From: Whalleya microplaca
Taxonomy: Eukaryota > Ascomycota > Sordariomycetes > Xylariales > Xylariaceae
Direction: 5' to 3'
NCBI GenBank assembly: GCA_022497155.1
Contig: MU385739.1
Coordinates: 124,001 to 188,000, forward strand
Length of the DNA stretch: 64,000 nt
Below the pieces are notes generated by a model. That model was not told the DNA's origin. It did no database searches and saw only the letters and a list, made by a program, of their open reading frames with translations. Below, piece after piece: positions 57,046 to 64,000 of this stretch. The number at the start of each line of letters is the position of its first letter. Positions within the stretch are counted from its first letter, which is position 1. The position numbers and the translations under genes are program-made.

Positions 57046-59051
57046 ATGGCGCATCTCGAAGTTCTTGCCCCTGAAGTCTCTTTGTATCCATACAGTAATG
57101 GGATACGAACCGGAACCCGGGTCAAATTCCCAGACACGCCGGCCTTTTTGTCAATGAATAAGCCGTCGCGTTTTGAAGGAGACATTATCGATCTTGAAGT
57201 CACTGGCACAATACCTCGTGATATCAATGGAACGTTCTATCGTGTGCAGCCCGTAAGAAACCTGTGAGAGTAAGCGGTCGCCCAGTCGGTAGCTGATGAT
57301 TTCCTTGGATTGACAGGATCACCGGTTTCCGCCGATGTTCGAGGACGACATCCACTTTGTAAGCTACTTGCTCATCTAACGGCCAACTGTCACTAACTTC
57401 GCCGTTGGTAGAATGGAGATGGTACGTCAAGAGGTTTTTTAATCATCAATACTCAGCTATGAATTTAGAACGCTCTGTAGGAGTTTTCAAACCGCAAAAC
57501 TGAATCAGGAACAGGCAGCGTAACGGCCATCCGCATCGTAGACGGCCATGCAGACTTCAAGCAGCGGTACGTGCGTACGGACAAGTTTCTCAAAGAGGAT
57601 GAAGCACGACAGGGCCTCTTCGGACGGTACCGGAACCCGTACACGGACAACGAGAGCGTAAAGGGGGTAATCCGGACCGTCTCAAACACGAACATCACGT
57701 TCTGGCGAGGAATGCTGCTAGCAAGCAAGGAGGACGGCCCACCGTTCGCCATGGATCCTGTGACTCTGGAGACAATTGGACGGTACGACTTCGAGGGCCA
57801 GATCACCGCACCCACGTTCACAGCGCATCCCAAGTTTGACCCGGACACAGGCGAGATGCTGTGTTTTGCCTATGAGGCCGGTAGCAATGGCTCTGACTGC
57901 GAAGCTGACGTCGTGACGTGGACCATCGACGCCGATGGCAAGAAGACGGAGGAGTTGTGGTTCAAGGCGCCGTTTGCAGGCATGATTCACGACTGTGGTG
58001 TTTCCAAGAACTACATGGTCCTTCCGTTAACGCCGCTCAAGATGTCGCTGGGGCGGTTGAAAACAGGAGGGAATAAGTTCGCATGGGATCCGAACGAGGA
58101 CCAAGTATACGGCCTTGTACCCCGGCGAGGCGGCAAGCCTGAAGATGTGATTTGGTTCCGGGCTGATAATGGTGAGTTAACTAACGATAGGGTCTTCGCA
58201 CGTGGAGTTGTTTCATCATCTAGTTATAACCTAACAACATGCGTGTAGGGTTTCACGGCCACATAGCGGGATGCTACGAAAATGAAGACGGTCATGTAGT
58301 CTTCGACCTCACTGTAGCAGATGGCAATGTCTTCTTCTGGTTTCCCCCTGACGGCGAAAACCCTGATTTTAACCAGCGCACCCGCTTAAGCAGTCCGACT
58401 TGCCGTTGGGTATTCGATCCAAAGGCGAAATCCGGCACCCGTGTCAAGGCATCCTTAGAGTGGACCACAAATGGCGAGTTCTCACGTATCGATGACCGAT
58501 ATGTGACTAAGAAGTACAAGCATTTCTGGCAGCTGAAAGTCGACCCGACCCAGCCGTACGACTTCGCAAAATGTGGGCCTCCTTCTGGAGGATTGTTCAA
58601 CTGCATGGCCCATTACACCTGGGATCCTGAAGACGAGAACAAGATCGGGAAGGAGGATGTCTATTTTGCAGGCCCAACGTCGACGTTCCAGGAGCCAGTG
58701 TTCATCCCAAAGGACGGTGGCAAGGAGGGAGAGGGCTACTTGGCCGCGCTCAAGAATAATCTCGACGAGCTCAGGAACGACGTTGTCATCTGGGATGCTC
58801 AGAACCTTGCAGCTGGGCCGTTGGCCACTCTGCATTTGCCGCTGAGACTCCGCTTGGGATTCCATGGCAATTTCGTCGATCACCGGGATATCGAAGAATG
58901 GCGGAAACGGAGAGCTGGTGATTTGGGGCCTGTTCAGCCGGCTAAAGAGCCATTGCCTTGGCAAAAAGCATTCGTATCAAATGCTGGGCGCCAGAACAAT
59001 GGGCAGGTTAATAGCACTTCGAATGGAATTAGAGCGAATGGGTCCTTGTGA
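57046..59051 (+). CDS. Carotenoid/stilbene-type cleavage dioxygenase
   Basis: Fe(II) oxygenase of the RPE65/CCO family, cleaving a C=C bond in carotenoids or stilbenes. Five exons: 57046-57252, 57317-57358, 57412-57421 (a 10-nt microexon), 57509-58171 and 58249-59051, all in phase, give 574 aa. The microexon completes [15 protein letters not shown]. The four iron-binding histidines are visible at about 193 (TAHPKFD), 247 (GMIHDCG), 310 (GFHGH) and 513 (LGFHGNF). The N-terminus [18 protein letters not shown] with [16 protein letters not shown] is typical of fungal lignostilbene-dioxygenase-like members (CAO-1 type) rather than of retinal-forming CarX. The substrate is inferred only by that resemblance. 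Confidence 0.9.
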
Positions 59052-59763
59052 TGACTGCAAGCAATGAAAACTCAATCAAACGTACCTCGTGGTTGCCGCG
59101 TGGGAGTAATTCCATTTTTTAAATGGATAGGGTTTGCAGTTAAGGTAGAATATATCTAGCATATGCAGACGGATTCGAAAAATGGACGTAGCGCAGTTCA
59201 TGATGTTATCGCATATAGCCCACTTCTCAATACTAGGCCTCGCAACTGATATTGTCACATATTACCTCTCAGCAGCACAAGACAAGTTAATGTCCTAAAC
59301 GATTAATTAACATTTCGTTAAACCGTTCATGTATATTCCGACAGTTCCGCGAGTCGTTTTAGAGTTAGCACACTCGTAAATCTGGCTACAAGTGGTGATA
59401 ACAAATGCTGGAAACCGGATGAGTTGAAAAGGGGTAGCAAAACTGCTTCTTGGAAGCACCAGTAATATGTACATCGGTATCACCTCAAGTACGAGTTCAA
59501 GTTAACAATTACTCCAAAATAGACGGTCAATCTCTCTGCAGAATATAACAAAGTAAGCTACATAATATAGGCTACGGCATGATTTAAATGAGACTCTCGA
59601 ATTACATGTCGGGTGCACGGATGATGAACCCACTTGAGATAGCCCCTGAATCCTTGTCTAGGTGGTGAGCTACGAAGCCCTTCCAAGATTATCGTCACCA
59701 ATACGATATAAAGTCTTCTTCGAACTACCCAATAACACAGTGGAACAGCAATTGACTACGAGC
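59052..59763. other. AT-rich intergenic region
   Basis: No gene. The frame of the next gene is open upstream to 59662 but starts at GTG there. Confidence 0.5.
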
Positions 59764-61185
59764 ATGGACGAAGAAGCGCAACGACTCTTCAACGCTAGAG
59801 CTGTGAAGCGCACGCCGGAGGAGCATGCAGCTCTCGAGCGCGCCCTAGCTAGACGACGCGCCGAGCGCCGTGCCGCCGATCATGTCCGCAATCCCGACCG
59901 TGTCCAGACGGGACGCGTCCAGCGACACAATAACATAGTCTCCGATATTACTAGAAACATCCGAGAAGCCTATGAACTAGATCGGCATCATCGGTCCGTA
60001 CAACGGAATTTGGATGAAGGCGATTGGTCTGCTCATATATATAATGGAGGAGGGAGGCAAGAAGAAGAACGCTGCGCTGCGAACTTTGGGACCGCATATA
60101 CGGATGTGCTGGCGGCCACCGAGCTGGCGGATGACCTGAACGCGGCATATCGCCAGTATAGAGATGAGCAGCGTAGAGTTAATAGAGACAAGGTCTGGAT
60201 TGACGAGTTCGAGTACGCTATGTTTCGCATGCGCAGTATAGTGGACGGATCGGAGCTGTCACCAGCCACTCTGCTGAAGATCGCGTCGCTGCCCGAGCGC
60301 GAAAGTCCGGTTCGACTATCGAACCGCACAGTCCGGGGCGCCGGGTGGCATCGCCGTGGATATCGTGATAACGGGGGTATGTGGATCAATGTTAAGCATG
60401 GGTGTGTGAGGGGCCAAGATGTCGACGAGAACAGCACCCTAATTTCATTTGTCAAAAATGTGTTCGGTATGTCTAGACAAACATGGTTATCTTTCATGGA
60501 TTAGATGTCGTTAACATTACCTACCCTTTCACACAGGGTTGTAATCCACTCCACCCACTCCACTAGTGTCTCTAGTGGAGTGGGTGGTCCTTATCCCACC
60601 ATATAGCTATGTGGAATGGATCCACGGAGGGTGTATGTGGAGTGGGTGTACACCAAGTGGACGTGGATTAGCCACAGATATGAGGCGTATACTAGCCATA
60701 GTGGAGGCGTATACTAGCCACAGTTGAGGCGTATACTAGCCACAGCTATCAGATATACTACCTGTTAGGAAAACTACTAATTTTACTAGTAATTACTAAC
60801 AACAGACCTCCTACTCCACAGTTAGTCCACCCACCCACCCACTTCCACCCACGAGGGCTTCAAGTAGACGTGGATTAGTCAGCAGCAAGGCCAGATAGAG
60901 TGGAATGAAGTGGAGTGGCTCCCACAAAGTGGCCCACGCGTGGATTAGCGTGGAGTGGATTACAACCTTGCTTTCACAGCATGCTGGTCGTTGCGACGTT
61001 CGCAGGGTTGGTATCATGATCTCTTATTCAGGAAGAAATCGCTCATCCGCACGCTCGTTGAGTTTGAGGAGGCAGGCGGGAGGAACACCAGGTTCTCGTC
61101 CGAGATTATTTCGATGGTGGGGAAACCGTCTACTTCAAAGTCTATGATAGCGAAGGCAATGAACGCTCATTCATTTAACCCCTAG
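59764..61185 (+). CDS. Uncharacterised gene with a MITE in its intron
   Basis: Exon 1 (59764-60466) and exon 2 (60980-61185) join in phase (FVKNVF-ACWSLRRSQGWYHDL), giving 302 aa. Exon 1 is Arg/Glu/Ala-rich helical (RTPEEHAALERALARRRAER), then a compact section with WIDEFEYAMFRMR, GAGWHRRGYRDNGG and VKHGCVRGQDVDENSTL. The intron is 513 nt, because a 437-bp MITE plus an 8-bp duplication sits at its 3' end; without them it is 68 nt. From about 61090, a different frame encodes VLVRDYFDGGETVYFKVYDSEGN, which looks more protein-like than the in-frame tail. A 1-nt frameshift in exon 2 is therefore possible. No domain is recognised. Confidence 0.62.
60526..60533. repeat. Left target-site duplication CTTTCACA
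   Basis: Exact 8-bp copy of 60971-60978, directly flanking the MITE. Eight-base duplications are the hAT superfamily signature. Confidence 0.85.
60534..60970. mobile_element. hAT-type MITE, 437 bp, non-coding
   Basis: Terminal inverted repeats of 21 bp: the left end CAGGGTTGTAATCCACTCCAC matches the reverse complement of the right end, CAAGGTTGTAATCCACTCCAC, with one mismatch. Exact 8-bp direct repeats flank it (60526-60533 and 60971-60978). Subterminal GTGGAGTGG/CCACTCCAC words repeat in both orientations, as in hAT elements. The centre has a 22-bp tandem triplication. There is no transposase frame, so it is non-autonomous. It starts CA-GGG, consistent with hAT ends. It occupies the 3' end of the intron of the 59764-61185 gene. 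Confidence 0.9.
60682..60747. repeat. 22-bp tandem repeat, three units, inside the MITE
   Basis: Units of GAGGCGTATACTAGCCAC plus four variable bases (60682-60703, 60704-60725, 60726-60747), nearly identical. Confidence 0.9.
60971..60978. repeat. Right target-site duplication CTTTCACA
   Basis: Forms the pyrimidine tract and CA of the functional splice acceptor CTTTCACAG at 60971-60979. Confidence 0.85.
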
Positions 61186-62083
61186 TAGCCTGGGTCGGTA
61201 AGGTGTTGAAAACGGACGACGTGTTGACGTAGAGGGGATGTTGGAAGATATGTTTATAATTAATAGATAGGTTAGCTTGAAAGATTAGGTATATTCTAGG
61301 TCGGAGAGTTCATTTTCAAAGCTGGAGTTGAAGTATCTTGTGCTCACGCTCAGATATCTTCACATAAGAGATAGTTTTACAAGAAAACATAATCATACAA
61401 AGATTCAAATACTAATTTTATTGGGATGTTTAACAACAACGCAGAAGCAGAAATGGGTTACGGATATTCCCTACACATTCAATTTAACCTGTTCTCTATG
61501 GACTTAGCTTAAAAATATCAATGTAATCACCATTATCTATGTTATACTCTCGTTGATGTCTAGGCACTTTTTAAAATTTGAAAAGTCATCGTATTTCATT
61601 ACCAGCCGTCTCTCGTTGCTAGTAACAGATTGATTTGACTACTAAGCATCAATCGCACAGTCTAGTTGAGCCCTTGTCACAGCTATATTATCTAACTCGA
61701 ATTCCTCCGTCCAAATTGTTGTTCGTGATCATGATGCTGTGCAAGGTAAATATATATGGGGTTTACCCTGTTGTACCAAATATGTGTCTACCTGGCCACA
61801 AATAAAGCACACTTAAAAACATAGCAGTTAATAATGCCTACTCCTTCGTCTTAAGGTGGCATTCAAAGGGATAGAGTCAAATAAAAATCCTATGGTGGTC
61901 ATTTTTGCGTAAGCGTTGGCTATGCAAATAGCTGAGAACCAGCTAAAATTAATCCGCATGTTCCAACAAGCTTAATAGTTAAATTCCAAATGTAGCACTA
62001 ATGGCAAGATCATTGTTAGCACTTAGTTTCCATAATACCAATTAAGATAGCTTCATTTACCGATGAAAATAGATCCAACTCCA
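61186..62083. other. AT-rich intergenic region
   Basis: No gene or named repeat seen. Confidence 0.5.
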
Positions 62084-63316
62084 TCATGCCTTTCCGGACA
62101 ACAGGCCGCGAATAAATGCAACAGGGGATTCCATGAATGGGTGGTTGGCCCGCAGCTTCCGCTGCCACGACCTTGGAAAAGATGATAAGAAAACATCTAG
62201 TCGTTCAATCTCCTCATTATCCCTCCCTTCCTCAACGGCGCGATCGAGTTTACCATCGTCAAATGCAATGCCGTGCCACAACAGTATGCCAAGAGTCTGT
62301 GCCTTTTTAACAAGGACAGTCTGCTTAGCATCTTGAGCGAGCTCAGGAAGCATAGATAGAAGCATTCTCCAGAAAATGGCACGGAGATGCTTTGCTTCTG
62401 GATAATAAACAAAATGGCCATCTTTATCTTCTCCGAGGAGCTCCTCTAAACCATACATGCCGACACCGAAAGGCAGAAATTCTGCTTCAGTCCAATCGAC
62501 CAAGCCGCAGATTCTTCCCGAGTCTGGATATACCATGATATTGGAGGGTAGAAAATCTCCGTGACTTAATGTCCATGGCAAGGACTCGATTTTAGGAAGA
62601 TCAACAAGGAGTGATCTGACAATACCGCGAAAACGATAAGGAAGATTGTTCGCCATGAGTTCTAGACGCCACCGTAGGGACAAACCAACTGTCTTCTTCT
62701 GAATTTTTTCATTATTCTGAGCATGTGCCCAACTGCTCGCTTGCAGTCTAGCAAAATCTCGCACGATTTGTTGTCGTTGCAACCTCAGCTGCAAACGGCC
62801 GGGTTCTATACGGAAATCCGCGAGTGATACGCCTGGGATCCTTCTCATCGAGAAGACTAATAGACCAGTATCATGCAACTGGCCAAGAAACTCAGTCTCG
62901 GGAGCCAGGCGCCCGAAGATTTCACTGGCAGCTCTTGTGATGCCAATGTCAAGCTTGTGGGTCGCCGGCCGGAATTGGACGACGTTGTCTTGACCCACAA
63001 ATACTGTATAAGAACAGTAACCTTGAAATGGAGCAGGCCGGATCACTTGTGCCGAGTATCTTGACTTCACAAACATGTCGCAGTCATCTTTAACTGTCGG
63101 AGGCAGTTTGCACCGGTTGAAGAAAGGTGCAAATGAGACTCCTGAGTCTTTCAGCTCAACTGCCATGTCGTTCGACACGCACGCGGTTTTCTCATTTAGG
63201 AAAGGATCGTGGCGCTTGTGATACAACAGACTATAAGATTCGGCTTTTATATATCTTAGCTCGACGTTGGATGGGATATTATTGACTCGAAGTTTAGCGC
63301 TCCCATCTCCCCCCAT
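62084..63316 (-). CDS. Aminoglycoside-phosphotransferase (APH) family protein
   Basis: Small-molecule-kinase-like protein of the APH/choline kinase fold. Single exon of 410 aa from ATG at 63316. The catalytic loop HGDFLPSN has His252, Asp254 and Asn259. The second metal-binding Asp is Asp274 in LVDWTEAEFLPFG. Upstream are FSMRRIPGVSLADF (the hinge-like segment) and a nucleotide-binding lobe with PFQGYCSYTVFVG. Fungal genomes carry many such paralogues with unknown substrates; true antibiotic resistance is unlikely. The key residues are present, so it appears functional. Confidence 0.85.
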   Translation of the reverse strand: MGGDGSAKLRVNNIPSNVELRYIKAESYSLLYHKRHDPFLNEKTACVSNDMAVELKDSGVSFAPFFNRCKLPPTVKDDCDMFVKSRYSAQVIRPAPFQGYCSYTVFVGQDNVVQFRPATHKLDIGITRAASEIFGRLAPETEFLGQLHDTGLLVFSMRRIPGVSLADFRIEPGRLQLRLQRQQIVRDFARLQASSWAHAQNNEKIQKKTVGLSLRWRLELMANNLPYRFRGIVRSLLVDLPKIESLPWTLSHGDFLPSNIMVYPDSGRICGLVDWTEAEFLPFGVGMYGLEELLGEDKDGHFVYYPEAKHLRAIFWRMLLSMLPELAQDAKQTVLVKKAQTLGILLWHGIAFDDGKLDRAVEEGRDNEEIERLDVFLSSFPRSWQRKLRANHPFMESPVAFIRGLLSGKA

Positions 63317-64000
63317 GAAGAAGAATGACTAGATGAGGGGTAAAACGGAAATAAGCATATCTCACAAAAGGTCTCGTGACAATTCAGTTATTCTTGAATT
63401 AGAAAACACCCCACGTGCATGTTGGTAGCCGAGCAGAAGGATCAAAGCGTAAGGGGCTTGGCTTAGGCGGAAGTCTTCAACGTTAACTTTACTGGTCACT
63501 TTCCATCTATGTGTCTTTTGGTTTGGTCAATTTTATACAACGAAAGAAATCGTTGCAAAGCGACTGTTTGATATAGCAGTTACCTGCCAATTGACGAAAT
63601 CATCTTTATAAAACAAATGACATCAGATCTCCAAGTCTTAAAGTCACATCTGGATGTGTGGTGCGATGAATTGGACTGTGTACTGACACGAGATTACAGC
63701 AGATATCAGTTGATTGTATTATAGCCTATATATGCCACAGGTACCTGACATTATAGAAGAGATAATTAGGTCTGAAGCTGAGACAGGATTGTTTTGGTCT
63801 GACTCAAGATGTGCCTGTGGCCGGTTCTAACATCTTATGGCGTGACAATCTTTTGCTAACGTAATAATGTATGGGGAAAATGAACTTCTTAGAATTGGAG
63901 GTGCATAATAATACAAGACAATTATTAATGTACGAATATTGTCATTGGATGAAGATGGACTTTAGATACTAGATTATGCTAAGACTGAGTGGAAGCTCTA
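63317..64000. other. AT-rich right edge of the window
   Basis: Promoter side of the APH-like gene, then AT-rich sequence with no gene seen before the window ends. Confidence 0.5.

Overview
This is nuclear DNA of a filamentous ascomycete. Genes carry short introns of about 50-100 nt with GTATGT/GTAAGT donors and TAG/CAG acceptors. Fungal-specific families are present: a HET-domain protein, a lipase-NACHT-ankyrin NLR-like protein, Pex8, Pfs2 and a DUF6601-like membrane protein. The many TACCTAGGTA-type palindromes and the gene set suggest a sordariomycete, possibly Xylariales; that placement is inference. No rRNA, convincing tRNA or CRISPR was seen. Exon joins below were worked out by hand from reading frame and splice signals.

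Layout. 0-8 kb is conserved housekeeping: a DGAT1-like acyltransferase (-), the polyadenylation factor Pfs2 (+) and the mitochondrial EndoG-type nuclease Nuc1 (-). 9-22 kb is a gene-poor, AT-rich, repeat-bearing accessory stretch. It holds small, mostly secreted proteins: a cysteine-rich metallothionein-like protein, a secreted NucA/NucB-type DNase, a two-exon 90-aa secreted protein with 10 cysteines, and a secreted protein with the R-STS-ExE signature of enterotoxin-A-like ADP-ribosyltransferases. Several uncharacterised ORFs and fragments lie among them. 22-26.6 kb carries an inositol-monophosphatase-like enzyme, a HET-domain protein and a 2H phosphoesterase. 26.6-30.6 kb is a near gene desert with transposon-relic sequence.

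30.6-42.3 kb is conserved core again: a ZIP zinc transporter, Pex8 (ending in SKL), a 77-aa two-TM protein, a maltose-acetyltransferase-like enzyme, an isoprenylcysteine methyltransferase and the ER translocon J-protein Sec63. 43.6-48.4 kb holds a DUF6601-like membrane protein and the NLR-like gene, which appears to be decaying. 49-51 kb is a DENND11/LCHN-like protein. 54.4-59.1 kb carries three same-strand genes: a DUF1264/oil-body-associated-like protein, a SnoaL-like protein and a carotenoid/stilbene-type oxygenase. 59.7-61.2 kb is an uncharacterised gene whose intron contains a textbook hAT-type MITE with an 8-bp target duplication. The window ends with an APH-family kinase-like protein.

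Most interesting: the 9-22 kb effector-like island, the MITE that landed on a splice acceptor and preserved it through its own target-site duplication, the NLR-like gene with two pinpointed lesions, and a dispersed repeat family shared by the AT-rich stretches.
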